Positions 16,791 through 24,552 of a DNA stretch of 33,455 nt are shown piece after piece. The notes below the pieces were generated by a model. That model was given only the letters and a program-made list of their open reading frames with translations. It searched no databases and was not told the DNA's origin. The stretch is taken from positions 1 to 33,455 of the forward strand of contig CALUFC010000017.1 in the NCBI GenBank assembly GCA_944319885.1, written 5' to 3'. This stretch comes from an uncultured Coriobacteriaceae bacterium (lineage in GTDB: Bacteria; Actinomycetota; Coriobacteriia; Coriobacteriales; Coriobacteriaceae). How positions within the stretch are numbered: the first letter of the stretch is position 1; each line of letters begins with the position of its first letter. A program made the position numbers and the translations under genes.

Positions 16791-18188
16791 ATGATCCGGA
16801 ACCGCAGCTTCGATATCGCCTGCGTGGCGCTCTTGGCGTTTGGAATCGCGCTCGTAGCGGCGCTTCCCGCGCTCGGTCGCGCCGGCATCGTGGTGCCCAA
16901 CCGCAATGACAGCTACCTTGAGGAGCTCTTCCGCGCGGACACCATGCACACCATCGATATCGAGCATGATGCCTGGAATAGCTTCATCGATCAAGCCGCA
17001 GAAGAACGATATGAACGCGTCGACGTGACCATAGACGGTGAGCGCCTCTCCGGTGTGGGGCTGCGTGCAAAAGGCAATAACTCGCTGGGCCATGTGGCGC
17101 GACGAGGGTTGGAGCGATACAGCCTCAAGATCGAGTTCGATCACTTCGAGGATTCGCTCTCCTACCACGGGCTCGACAAGCTCTCGCTTGATGCAGCGTT
17201 CCAGGACAACAGCTATCTCAAGAATTACCTCGCGCTCGACATGATGCGCTTTATGGGGGTCCCGACACCCGCGACGAGCTTCGTGTTTGTTACGGTAAAT
17301 GGAGAAGCTTGGGGGGTCTTCCTTGCCATTGAGGAGGTGGAGGATACTTTCGCTGAACGGGTTTGGGGGCAAGACCACGGCATGCTCTACAAGCCTGACT
17401 ACCGCTCCCTCGAAGACGAGAACGCCGATGTCGCCCTACGCTATATCGGTGATGACCCCGAGCTCTACCCCGGCATCTTCGATAGCGCGCGCTTCCCCAC
17501 AACGTACGCTGACGAGGTACGTCTCGTCCGCTCGCTTCGCATGCTCGCAGCAGGCAGCGACCTCGAGCGTGCAATCAATGTTGACGAGGTGCTCCGCTAT
17601 TTTGCTGTGCAGGTCTTCTGCGCGAACCTCGACAGCTACATGGGATCGACAGGGCACAATTATCTGCTGTACGAGAATGATGGCACTCTCGAAATGATAC
17701 CTTGGGACTACAACCTCGCTTTCGGTACGTACGCCCTCGGTCGCAAGGAGCTCCCTGATGAAGCGACGCCCTACGTGAACCTCCCCATCGACGAACCCGC
17801 CGCTACGGAGATTCTCGCGAAGCGGCCCCTTTTTACCCAGCTCATGGCAGTCGATGAGTACCGAGCGCGCTATCACAGCTATCTCGACGAGCTGGTTGAG
17901 ACCTATGTGAGCAGCGGGCAACTCGCGCAGACGATTGCGCAGGCGCGCGAGCTCATCGCGCCCTATGTGGCGCAGGACCCCACCGCTTTCGTCACCTATG
18001 AGGAGTTCCTAGCAGGTATCGATGCCATCGAGCGATTCTGCATGCTGCGCGCAGAGAGCATCCGTGGCCAGCTCACTGGGGACATCCCCGCAACCTGGGA
18101 TGGCCAAAGACAGCATCCGAAGGATCTTGTCGACGCCTCGGCGCTCGATCTTGCCGATCTCGGTGAGCTCTCGGATCTCGATCAGTGA
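16791..18188 (+). CDS. CotH-family protein kinase, membrane-anchored
   Basis: This is a 465-residue CotH kinase family protein. Bacillus CotH is an atypical Ser kinase that phosphorylates spore coat proteins CotB and CotG. An N-terminal hydrophobic stretch (ACVALLAFGIALVAALPALG) should export or anchor it, placing the kinase outside the membrane. Family motifs are GLRAKGNNSLGH, RYSLKIEFD, LDKLSLDAAFQDNSYLKNYL, NGEAWGVFLAIEEV, NLDSYMGSTGHNYLLYEND and MIPWDYNLAFG. The metal-binding region reads WDYN (W305-N308), where many members have WDxD; the first Asp is kept. The start at 16791 follows the DUF4956 stop by five bases. Substrates are unknown; the poly-Ser protein at the head of the operon is a candidate. 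Confidence 0.85.
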   Translation: MIRNRSFDIACVALLAFGIALVAALPALGRAGIVVPNRNDSYLEELFRADTMHTIDIEHDAWNSFIDQAAEERYERVDVTIDGERLSGVGLRAKGNNSLGHVARRGLERYSLKIEFDHFEDSLSYHGLDKLSLDAAFQDNSYLKNYLALDMMRFMGVPTPATSFVFVTVNGEAWGVFLAIEEVEDTFAERVWGQDHGMLYKPDYRSLEDENADVALRYIGDDPELYPGIFDSARFPTTYADEVRLVRSLRMLAAGSDLERAINVDEVLRYFAVQVFCANLDSYMGSTGHNYLLYENDGTLEMIPWDYNLAFGTYALGRKELPDEATPYVNLPIDEPAATEILAKRPLFTQLMAVDEYRARYHSYLDELVETYVSSGQLAQTIAQARELIAPYVAQDPTAFVTYEEFLAGIDAIERFCMLRAESIRGQLTGDIPATWDGQRQHPKDLVDASALDLADLGELSDLDQ

Positions 18189-18213
18189 GCAACATCGGAC
18201 ACAGCACAAATAT

Positions 18214-18361
18214 GTGCAAAAATGACGGTAGTGCACACCTCAATTTCAATATGCAGAATTACTTAGGTTTTATGCAGACATTTGCCCAGGATTCGAGAAT
18301 GAAATCACCTCGCTTCATTGGCTTCCATCAATCGAGGCGTACACTACCGAAGATTTTGCAC
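18214..18361. repeat. 148-bp inverted-repeat element, copy B
   Basis: The ends at 18214-18236 and 18339-18361 follow the same GTGCAA-N6-CGGTAGTG(C/T)AC pattern as copy A, and the complementarity extends a few bases outward (AATATGTGCAAAA against TTTTGCACATATT). Total length is exactly 148 bases, as in copy A. The interior aligns with copy A without gaps for its first ~60 bases, at well above chance identity. It lies 25 bases after the CotH stop. Confidence 0.75.
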
Positions 18362-18628
18362 ATATTCTCGCTCCCCTGCGGTTTGAACGCATTCCATACC
18401 CCTCAATCCAGCTGGCTGCCATGAATAAACGGCTTAAGACGGCGAAAGCGTAACGCCGACATGCCGCTTAGGGCCCTTAGCACGCAACGTGGTACAAACA
18501 GCTTGCCAACCCAAGGGGTAATCATCGATAGACGGGCGATGTCAAAGATGTTTTGCAAGCGTCACGCATATGAAGCGGATAAACTCATTGATGAAACGCG
18601 CAAACATGCGATGACGAAAGGGGCGCGC
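18362..18628. other. Intergenic region before the XRE regulator
   Basis: Nothing recognisable as a gene or RNA was seen. An in-frame extension of the XRE gene back to 18461 is open, but no ribosome binding site supports an earlier start. Together with copy B it forms a 440-base gap after the CotH operon. Confidence 0.4.
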
Positions 18629-19357
18629 ATGGGCATGCACATGCAACAAAGTTCATCTGGCAGTCCGCGCATCGCACCCGTTTCTGAAGGAATCGCAGCC
18701 CGCATCAAGCAGCATCGGCATGCCTTAGGTGCCAGCCAAGAAGCATTTGCACGAAGGCTTGGGGTGACGCGCCAAACTGTATCGAACTGGGAATGTGCAC
18801 GAACCATCCCCGATGCTGTCGCGCTGAGCGCTATCGCACGCGTGTGCAATACCACGACAGACGCGCTGCTCGGCACCGAAGCGCCCCATGTTCGCCGCTG
18901 CGCCCATGAAACGCGGCGCGAATTCGTCCTTGTCTCGGGCATCGTGCTTGGCATCCAGCTGGTAACCATGTTCTTAAACGGCATAGCTGTGGGCACCGAT
19001 GATCCCGACTGGGGCGGCGGCGCATCGTTCGCCGCATTTCGCTTTGGCGTGCTCATAGTCGGCGGCCTGTGGATCTACCGCATCGCCCGGCGCGAAGGGC
19101 TCACGACCGTCCGCCAGATGATCGATTTCGCCAGCCTCGCCTCGGCGCATCCCGGCAGCCTGAGCGACCGCGCCCTACGCTTCATAGGCCGCTGGTTCTG
19201 GACGCTTTGGTTCGCATTCGCTGCCGGCACGTACGCCGCAGGAGGTTTCATCGCCATGGCAATGGGCAAAGCAGGAGTTGTCACGCTCATCGCGCCCGCC
19301 TTCATGCTGCTCATCGCCACGATTCCCTACACTTGGGAGAAAAACGCCCCGCGATAA
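18629..19357 (+). CDS. XRE-family regulator fused to a membrane domain
   Basis: This is a 242-residue protein with an N-terminal HTH_3 (Cro/CI-type) domain at about residues 15-75. Markers are IKQHRHALGASQEAFARRLG, VTRQTVSNWECARTIPD and a terminal ALLGTE. Then come about four hydrophobic segments (for example LVSGIVLGIQLVTMFLNGIA, FGVLIVGGLWIY and LIAPAFMLLIATIPYTW). Such membrane-linked regulators are common in Firmicutes and Coriobacteriia and may sense envelope or small-molecule signals; the target is unknown. The start is placed at ATG 18629 because GAAAGGGG lies five bases upstream; ATGs at 18611, 18635 and 18641 are less favoured. It converges on tgt. Confidence 0.8.
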   Translation: MGMHMQQSSSGSPRIAPVSEGIAARIKQHRHALGASQEAFARRLGVTRQTVSNWECARTIPDAVALSAIARVCNTTTDALLGTEAPHVRRCAHETRREFVLVSGIVLGIQLVTMFLNGIAVGTDDPDWGGGASFAAFRFGVLIVGGLWIYRIARREGLTTVRQMIDFASLASAHPGSLSDRALRFIGRWFWTLWFAFAAGTYAAGGFIAMAMGKAGVVTLIAPAFMLLIATIPYTWEKNAPR

Positions 19358-19404
19358 CACGTGACAGGACACACCGTGTTCCGCCTGTGTAACCAGCCGC
19401 AATC

Positions 19405-20544
19405 CTAGTAGTCCGCCGCGGCGGGCGAATCCATCCACGCGCGCACGAACGCGCCATAGCGCCCCTCGATGATGGCCTCGCGCGCCTCGCGCATGAGATT
19501 GAGCAGGAAGTAGATGTTGTGCATCGAAAGCAGGATGCCGCCGAGCATCTCGTGCTGCGTCACCATGTGGCGGATGTGCGCACGGGTATAGCCGCCCGTG
19601 CACACCGGACAGGTGCACTGCGTATCGATAGGACCGAGATCGCGCGCAAAGCGGGCGTTGCGGAAGTTCAGGCGTCCCTCATGGCTGAACGCCGAGCCCA
19701 TGCGCCCGGTGCGCGTGGGCAGCACGCAATCGAACATGTCGATGCCGCAGGCCACGCCGCGCACGAGCGTCGTGGGGTTGCCCACGCCCATGAGATAGCG
19801 CGGCTTGGTGCGCGGCATGTACTCAGCCGCGAGCGGCTCGAGCGACTCGAACATGGTCTCGTGATCCTCGCCCACCGAGTACCCGCCGATGCCGTAACCC
19901 GGGAAATCGCCCATATCCTCCAGGCGCTCGAGCGAACGGCGGCGCAGATCGAGATGCATGCCGCCCTGCACGATGCCGAAAAGCGCTTGGTCGGGCCGGG
20001 TATGAGCGTGATAGCAGCGCTCTGCCCAGCGGCTCGAGAGATCCATGGCGCGCTCCACGTCGCGGCGCTCGGCAGGGTAGCCGATGCACTGGTCGAGCTG
20101 CATGCAGATATCCGAGCCCAGCTTCTGCGCGATGGCCATGTTGTCTTCGGGCGTCCAGAAGACATGGGACCCATCGTAATCGGTGGCAATGAAGCGCACC
20201 CCCTCGTTGGAGAGCTTCACGGCGTCACCGTGAGAAAACACCTGGAAGCCGCCGGAATCGGTGAGGATGGGGTGATGCCAGTTCATAAACGAGTGCAGGC
20301 CGCCCGCCTCGGCGATGAGATCCGCCCCCGGACGCATAGCGAGATGATACGTGTTGGAGAGCACGATCTGTGCACCCAGGTCGTGTACTGTCTCCCACGG
20401 AACGCCCTTGACGGTAGCCTTCGTGCCCACCGGCATGAAGATGGGCGTCTCGATGTCGCCATGCGGGGTATGGAGCACGCCGGCGCGGGCGTGGGTCTCG
20501 GGGTCCTCGGCGACGATGTCGTAGCGAAAGAGCGTCTGGTCCAT
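19405..20544 (-). CDS. tgt: tRNA-guanine transglycosylase (queuine tRNA-ribosyltransferase)
   Basis: Tgt exchanges guanine 34 of tRNAs with GUN anticodons for preQ1 (or queuine), the first tRNA-level step of queuosine modification. The 379-residue protein shows TPIFMPVGTKATVKGV, LSNTYHLAMRPG, LTDSGGFQVFS, GIVQGG, MGVGNPTTLVRGVACGIDMF and the nucleophile region FDCVLPTRTGR. A zinc site CTCPVC follows, with its histidine farther on. The active-site segment reads MQLDQCIGYPA, where many bacterial enzymes have FDEC; the Asp and Cys are kept. The ATG at 20544 lies after GAGAGGACACC. queA and queH lie 2.7-4.6 kb away on the same strand, interrupted by two plus-strand genes. Confidence 0.95.
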   Translation of the reverse strand: MDQTLFRYDIVAEDPETHARAGVLHTPHGDIETPIFMPVGTKATVKGVPWETVHDLGAQIVLSNTYHLAMRPGADLIAEAGGLHSFMNWHHPILTDSGGFQVFSHGDAVKLSNEGVRFIATDYDGSHVFWTPEDNMAIAQKLGSDICMQLDQCIGYPAERRDVERAMDLSSRWAERCYHAHTRPDQALFGIVQGGMHLDLRRRSLERLEDMGDFPGYGIGGYSVGEDHETMFESLEPLAAEYMPRTKPRYLMGVGNPTTLVRGVACGIDMFDCVLPTRTGRMGSAFSHEGRLNFRNARFARDLGPIDTQCTCPVCTGGYTRAHIRHMVTQHEMLGGILLSMHNIYFLLNLMREAREAIIEGRYGAFVRAWMDSPAAADY

Positions 20545-20614
20545 GGTGTCCTCTCGAACAATACAGCGGCTGAGGGCTGGCCGCCCACCGACGCCGCAGG
20601 TTTATCGGCATCCC

Positions 20615-20643
20615 AGTATACCGGGGTGGGTACCATAAGCGAA
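20615..20643 (-). promoter_or_regulatory. Candidate tgt promoter
   Basis: On the minus strand TATACT (20615-20620) lies 17 bases from TTCGCT (20638-20643). The -10 is good and the -35 poor. A TACCAT at 20631-20636 on the plus strand could serve the divergent LUD gene, so the two promoters would overlap. Confidence 0.35.
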
Positions 20644-20676
20644 TACGTACGCACACTTACCACAGGGAGGCACGAC

Positions 20677-21327
20677 ATGACCCAGCGCGCAGACACCGTC
20701 CTCGCCTCATGGGCAAAAACCGCCGCATCGACCATCAAGCAGCTCGAGCGCCACCATATCGAGGGATACTGGGCCCCCAGCTCGGCAGACGCCGTCGAGC
20801 TCGTTCGCTCGTGGATGAGCGACGGCGACTCGGTGACCTGGGGCGGCAGCGAGACCTTCAAGGAAACCGGCATGAAGGCGGCACTCGAGGGCGCCGGCTG
20901 CTTTCGCATGCTCGATCGCACCCAAGCCGTCACGCCCGAAGAGCAACGCCAGATGTGGTGCGATCGCACGACGGCTACCTGGTTCTTCATGAGCGCCAAC
21001 GCCCTCACCCTCGACGGCGAGCTGGTGAACATCGACGGCAACTCCGACCGCTGCTCGCTTTTGCTCCACGGCCCCGAACACGTGGTCGTGCTTTGCGGCA
21101 TGAACAAGCTCGTGGCCGATGTCGATGCGGGCATCAAGCGCATCCGCACCACCGTGTGTCCGCTCAACGCCGAGCGCCTGCACACCGGCACCCCCTGCGA
21201 GCTCACCGGCGTCTGCGCTTCATGCCACGCACCAACGTGCATGTGCTGCAACATCGTCGTCACGCGCCACAGCCGCCATGCCGGGCGTATCAAGGTTGTG
21301 CTCATCGGCGAGGAGTTGGGCTACTAA
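20677..21327 (+). CDS. LUD-domain (LutC-like) protein
   Basis: This 216-residue protein has the LUD (DUF162, LutC/YkgG) fold, named for lactate utilisation. Many stand-alone members have no known substrate. Visible family blocks are GDSVTWGGSETFKETGMKAAL, the DRT.TATWFFMSANALTLDGEL stretch, NIDGNSDRCSLLLHGPEHVV and GMNKLVADVDAGIKRIRT. A Cys-rich C-terminal segment follows (CASCHAPTCMCC), which could bind metal. The partner genes lutA and lutB are absent nearby, so lactate oxidation cannot be inferred. The ATG at 20677 has CAGGGAGG six bases upstream. It is divergent from tgt. Confidence 0.85.
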   Translation: MTQRADTVLASWAKTAASTIKQLERHHIEGYWAPSSADAVELVRSWMSDGDSVTWGGSETFKETGMKAALEGAGCFRMLDRTQAVTPEEQRQMWCDRTTATWFFMSANALTLDGELVNIDGNSDRCSLLLHGPEHVVVLCGMNKLVADVDAGIKRIRTTVCPLNAERLHTGTPCELTGVCASCHAPTCMCCNIVVTRHSRHAGRIKVVLIGEELGY

Positions 21328-21414
21328 GCGCGCCTTCGTCCGCCCAGGGTCGTATCATGGTGCGGAGCACATCCAGCCGCGCGCAAGACGCGCGTACATA
21401 CGATGGGAGCGAAC

Positions 21415-22824
21415 ATGAAAAGCAAGCAGCCCGCGCAGCATGCTGACGATACCAACGAGAACGCACAACCCGCAGCCATGACGGCGCCTGAGCCCGCAGC
21501 GGATGCACCGAGCACGCCGGTCCCCGCACCGGAGTCCTCCGGTGTCCTTCCAGCGTTTCTCACCCATGCGGCCAACGCGGCGCCCGTTGAGCCCGCTGCC
21601 AAAGACCAGGCCCCGGATAGGCCGATCGAGGAGGCGGGGCATATCGAGCGAAGCATGGCGGAAAGCGCGCACGAGGCAGCGAACGCGGTCGGCGCATTCT
21701 TTTCCGAGGGCGCCGCGGCCGTACGCGAAATGAATGCTGCCCGCAAAGCCCATGCCGAAGCACGCGACCACCTCAAGCTGCTCGAGAAGACCATCGGCGA
21801 GCAGGAGGAAGAGCTCGCGCATCGCCGCGACATCGCCTCGCGCTACACCGAGATCATCGCCGAGCAGCAGGCGCTGCTCGTAGCGGCAAACGAGGCCAAA
21901 CGCGCCGCGCAGGAGCAGCAGACCCAGATCCAGCAGGGCATCGACGCGATGAAAGAGCAACTCAAGCAGATGAAGGACGCCGATGCCCAAACGGAGCGTC
22001 GGCTCAAATCGGCGCTTGAGGCAGCCGAGGCGCAAGAGGCCTCAGCACGCGAATCGGGCGCGCGGCTCCAGCGGCGTCTCGACGATGCAACGGCCGCGCT
22101 CGAGCAAGCGCGCAAGGACCGTGATGACGGCATCGCCGCTGCGCGCGAGGCGATCGAGAGCACGAAGGCCCATCTCGAGGCGCTGCGCGAGGAATATGCC
22201 GAGATCCAGCGCAACCCTTCGGCGAACTCCGCTGCCTACAGCATCCGCGCCGACGAACTCGGCGGCGAGATCTCGAACGCGGCGGACGACGCACGGCGCG
22301 CGCAGGAGGATCTCCCGCGCATCACGTCCGACGTGGAAGACGCGGTGGCGCGCGCCGAGCAAGCCGTCGCCGAGGCGCAGGAGCCCATCGATGCGGCGAA
22401 GCAGAGCTTCAAAGCGGTGTCGGACGCCGCAGATGCCGCCCGCGATGCCTACCAAACCGCCAAAGACGACGCAGCCAACCGTCAACGTGCCCTCAAGGAG
22501 CGCATCGCCGAGCAGGAAAAAGCAAAGCGCGCGCAGGCGGATGCGGAAGATCAAGCCAACGAGGATGCCCGCGTGGCGAACGCGCTCATCGCCGAGGCGG
22601 AAGACATACACGCCCACCCCGAAGTCACCGAGGCCATCGCCGCGCGACTCGAGGCAGACCGCGCCGAGCGCGCCGAGCAGCTGCACGAGGTCGAGCAGCT
22701 CGCTGCCACCGAGCGCACGGTGCGCGACCGAACCCGCAGCTCGCGCTTGCGCTTCGGCGTCGCGATCGCCGGCATCGCCGTCGTCATCCTCATCATCGTG
22801 GTGCTCTGGTTCGTGCTGAGCTAG
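21415..22824 (+). CDS. Coiled-coil protein with C-terminal membrane anchor
   Basis: This is a 469-residue protein of no recognised family. The first 75 residues are Ala/Pro-rich and probably disordered. Residues about 95-430 are almost continuously heptad-like, rich in Glu, Ala, Arg and Gln (for example LKLLEKTIGEQEEELAHRRD), indicating a long coiled coil. The C-terminus is one hydrophobic helix, GVAIAGIAVVILIIVVLWFV, with only two residues after it, so the protein is tail-anchored with its bulk in the cytoplasm. The ATG at 21415 is preceded by GGGAG; an ATG at 21403 has none. A role in envelope organisation is possible but not supported by specific motifs. Two strong hairpins follow it. Confidence 0.6.
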   Translation: MKSKQPAQHADDTNENAQPAAMTAPEPAADAPSTPVPAPESSGVLPAFLTHAANAAPVEPAAKDQAPDRPIEEAGHIERSMAESAHEAANAVGAFFSEGAAAVREMNAARKAHAEARDHLKLLEKTIGEQEEELAHRRDIASRYTEIIAEQQALLVAANEAKRAAQEQQTQIQQGIDAMKEQLKQMKDADAQTERRLKSALEAAEAQEASARESGARLQRRLDDATAALEQARKDRDDGIAAAREAIESTKAHLEALREEYAEIQRNPSANSAAYSIRADELGGEISNAADDARRAQEDLPRITSDVEDAVARAEQAVAEAQEPIDAAKQSFKAVSDAADAARDAYQTAKDDAANRQRALKERIAEQEKAKRAQADAEDQANEDARVANALIAEAEDIHAHPEVTEAIAARLEADRAERAEQLHEVEQLAATERTVRDRTRSSRLRFGVAIAGIAVVILIIVVLWFVLS

Positions 22825-22828
22825 CGCA

Positions 22829-22863
22829 GTGCGCCCGGGCTCGATCCCCGAGCCCGGGCGCAC
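22829..22863. terminator. Perfect 15-bp GC-rich hairpin
   Basis: GTGCGCCCGGGCTCG at 22829-22843 pairs perfectly with 22849-22863 around a five-base loop, starting five bases after the coiled-coil gene stop. No T-run follows on either strand, so termination is probable rather than certain. Confidence 0.55.
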
Positions 22864-22883
22864 CCATCAAGCAGCACAACGAA

Positions 22884-22918
22884 GGGCGGCACCTTGAGTC
22901 GCATCTAAGGTGCCGCCC
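22884..22918. terminator. Perfect 12-bp hairpin
   Basis: GGGCGGCACCTT at 22884-22895 pairs perfectly with 22907-22918 around an 11-base loop. It lies 20 bases after the previous hairpin and also lacks a T-run. The pair may separate the coiled-coil gene from the queuosine genes transcribed toward it. Confidence 0.5.
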
Positions 22919-23283
22919 CGCAATTACCTATTATGGTGGACTCGCCCCATCTCACATATCGCTGTGGATAGAAGCTATTTCCCTTTGGCTCGTCTCCGCA
23001 TGGCGTTCAACGGTCCTCTCCGATGCCTGCTCGGAATACATCGGGCTGCCGCTTGCCCGAAACCTCAGCGAACCTCTGCCACGTCCCTGGCGAATCCAAA
23101 GGTTTCCACTATGTCTTCCGTGCCCATTGGACTCACCTCCTTCTCCGGTCGCTCCCTGGAAGCGACTTCTCTGTTCATAGCAGTATGTTCCCCGCATGCG
23201 GGGATTTTATTCCCGCAACCACAGGTTTTTTGCCACCGCACATGCCGAAATGCCCGCGCGACCCCGCCTATGGACCGCTGCGC
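22919..23283. other. Intergenic region between coiled-coil gene and queA
   Basis: About 365 bases without a normal gene. It holds one very short minus-strand frame with a strong ribosome binding site (23065-23127, separate entry) and a palindrome CCCCGCATGCGGGG at 23190-23203 followed by ATTTTATT, which may be a small terminator. The minus-strand translation beyond the short frame stays open in other frames, which could mean a decayed gene. Confidence 0.4.
23065..23127 (-). CDS. Possible 20-residue peptide or decayed gene start
   Basis: On the minus strand, GAGAAGGAGGTGAGTCCA precedes an ATG at 23127, one of the best ribosome binding sites in the window. The frame codes for MGTEDIVETFGFARDVAEVR and stops at 23065. 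Downstream, other frames stay open to about 22952, so this may be the 5' end of a frameshifted gene rather than a true micropeptide. No family was recognised. Confidence 0.25.
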   Translation of the reverse strand: MGTEDIVETFGFARDVAEVR

Positions 23284-24507
23284 CTACTCGATGAACATGG
23301 CGTCGCCGAACGAGAAGAACCGGTAGCGCTCGGCCACCGCCTGCGCGTATGCGTCCATGATCTGCTCGCGCGTGGCAAGCGCTGAGACAAGCATCATGAG
23401 CGTGGAGCGCGGTACGTGGAAATTGGTGATGAGCGCATCGACCACATGGTAGGTCGAACCGGGCATGAGATAGAGGTTGGTGGTGGCATCCGCTCGCACG
23501 ACCACATCGCCCCGCCCGAGCGTATCGGCGCCATCGGCGCGGCCCTCGAACCGGCGGGCGACCATGGGCGGCTCAGCGGCGGGCGCCGCGGCGTCGAAGG
23601 CGCTCTCGAGTGAGCGCACGGCGGTGGTACCCACCGCGATCACGCGGTGCCCGGCAGCCTTCGTGGCATGCACGGCGTCCACAACCTCCTGCGGCACGTG
23701 GTAGCGCTCGGTATGCATCACGTGCTCGGTCGGGTCGTCCTCCTCTACCAGGCGGAACGTGTCGATGCCCACCTCGAGCTCGACGGTCGCCCAGCCAATG
23801 CCCTTCGCCTTGATGCGCTCGATGAGCTCGGGTGTGAAGTGCAGGCCAGCCGTAGGCGCGGCAGCGGAGTGCTCCTCACGCATGGCGTAGACGGTCTGGT
23901 ACTTCTCGGCGTCGCCCTCATACTCGGTGATATACGGCGGCAGGGGCACGTGGCCGGCGGCATGGATCGCCTCATCGAGCGTTCGAGGCGAGCCGGCGGC
24001 ATTGTTGCCCTGCGGCGTGAAACGCACCAAGCGCCCTCCCCTGCTCTCCGGCACGAAATCGATGACCTCGCCCACAAGGACCACCGGCGATGCCTCGGGG
24101 GCATGCAAGCCGCCCGCGCGATACTCGATCACGGCGCCCGGCTTCAGGCGCTTGCCCGGATTGACGAGGCACTCCCACACATGCCCCAAGGGATCGACGT
24201 CCTCGCGGCGGTTGAGCAGCAGCGTCTCGGCCACGCCGCCCGTCTTGGCCTTGCGACCCACCAGGCGCGCCGGCATGACGCGCGTATCGTTCGCCACGAG
24301 CAGATCGCCCGGCTCGAGGTAGTCGATGATGTCGTAGAAGTGGCGATGCTCCACGCTGCCGCCGTGCTCGAGCGGAACCACCTCGCCCGTGGTTGCCAGC
24401 GGCTCACCGCGGTGCAGCACGAGCAGGCGGCATGAGTCGCGCGGCTCTGCCGGCGCCTGGGCGATGAGTTCATCGGGCAGGTTGTAGTCGAAATCATCGG
24501 TTCGCAT
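23284..24507 (-). CDS. queA: tRNA preQ1(34) S-adenosylmethionine ribosyltransferase-isomerase
   Basis: QueA transfers and isomerises the ribosyl group of S-adenosylmethionine onto preQ1 in tRNA, giving epoxyqueuosine. The 407-residue protein begins MRTDDFDYNLPDELIAQAP, a typical start. It then shows DLLVANDTRVMPARLVGRK, LLLNRRED, WECLVNPGKRLKPG, HVPLPPYI, YQTVYAMREEHSAAAPTAGL, VELEVGIDTF, HTERYHVP, VIAVGTTAVRSLES and ITNFHVPRSTLMMLVSA. The insert between the TTAVRSLES block and the C-terminal block is somewhat long. The ATG at 24507 has AAGGGAG eight bases upstream. queH lies 45 bases upstream on the same strand and encodes the next pathway step, so the two are probably co-transcribed. Confidence 0.95.
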   Translation of the reverse strand: MRTDDFDYNLPDELIAQAPAEPRDSCRLLVLHRGEPLATTGEVVPLEHGGSVEHRHFYDIIDYLEPGDLLVANDTRVMPARLVGRKAKTGGVAETLLLNRREDVDPLGHVWECLVNPGKRLKPGAVIEYRAGGLHAPEASPVVLVGEVIDFVPESRGGRLVRFTPQGNNAAGSPRTLDEAIHAAGHVPLPPYITEYEGDAEKYQTVYAMREEHSAAAPTAGLHFTPELIERIKAKGIGWATVELEVGIDTFRLVEEDDPTEHVMHTERYHVPQEVVDAVHATKAAGHRVIAVGTTAVRSLESAFDAAAPAAEPPMVARRFEGRADGADTLGRGDVVVRADATTNLYLMPGSTYHVVDALITNFHVPRSTLMMLVSALATREQIMDAYAQAVAERYRFFSFGDAMFIE

Positions 24508-24552
24508 GGATCGCTCCCTTATCGTTGATCATGTCGGATTGCAGACGGCGCG

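Noticed and set aside
19519..20676. Plus-strand frame running in from tgt to the LUD gene
   Set aside because: The upstream part is antisense to tgt; the LUD protein starts at 20677 with a clear ribosome binding site.
23190..23203. CCCCGCATGCGGGG palindrome resembling the core of a type I-E CRISPR repeat
   Set aside because: Only one copy, no spacers and no cas genes; the following ATTTTATT fits a small terminator better.
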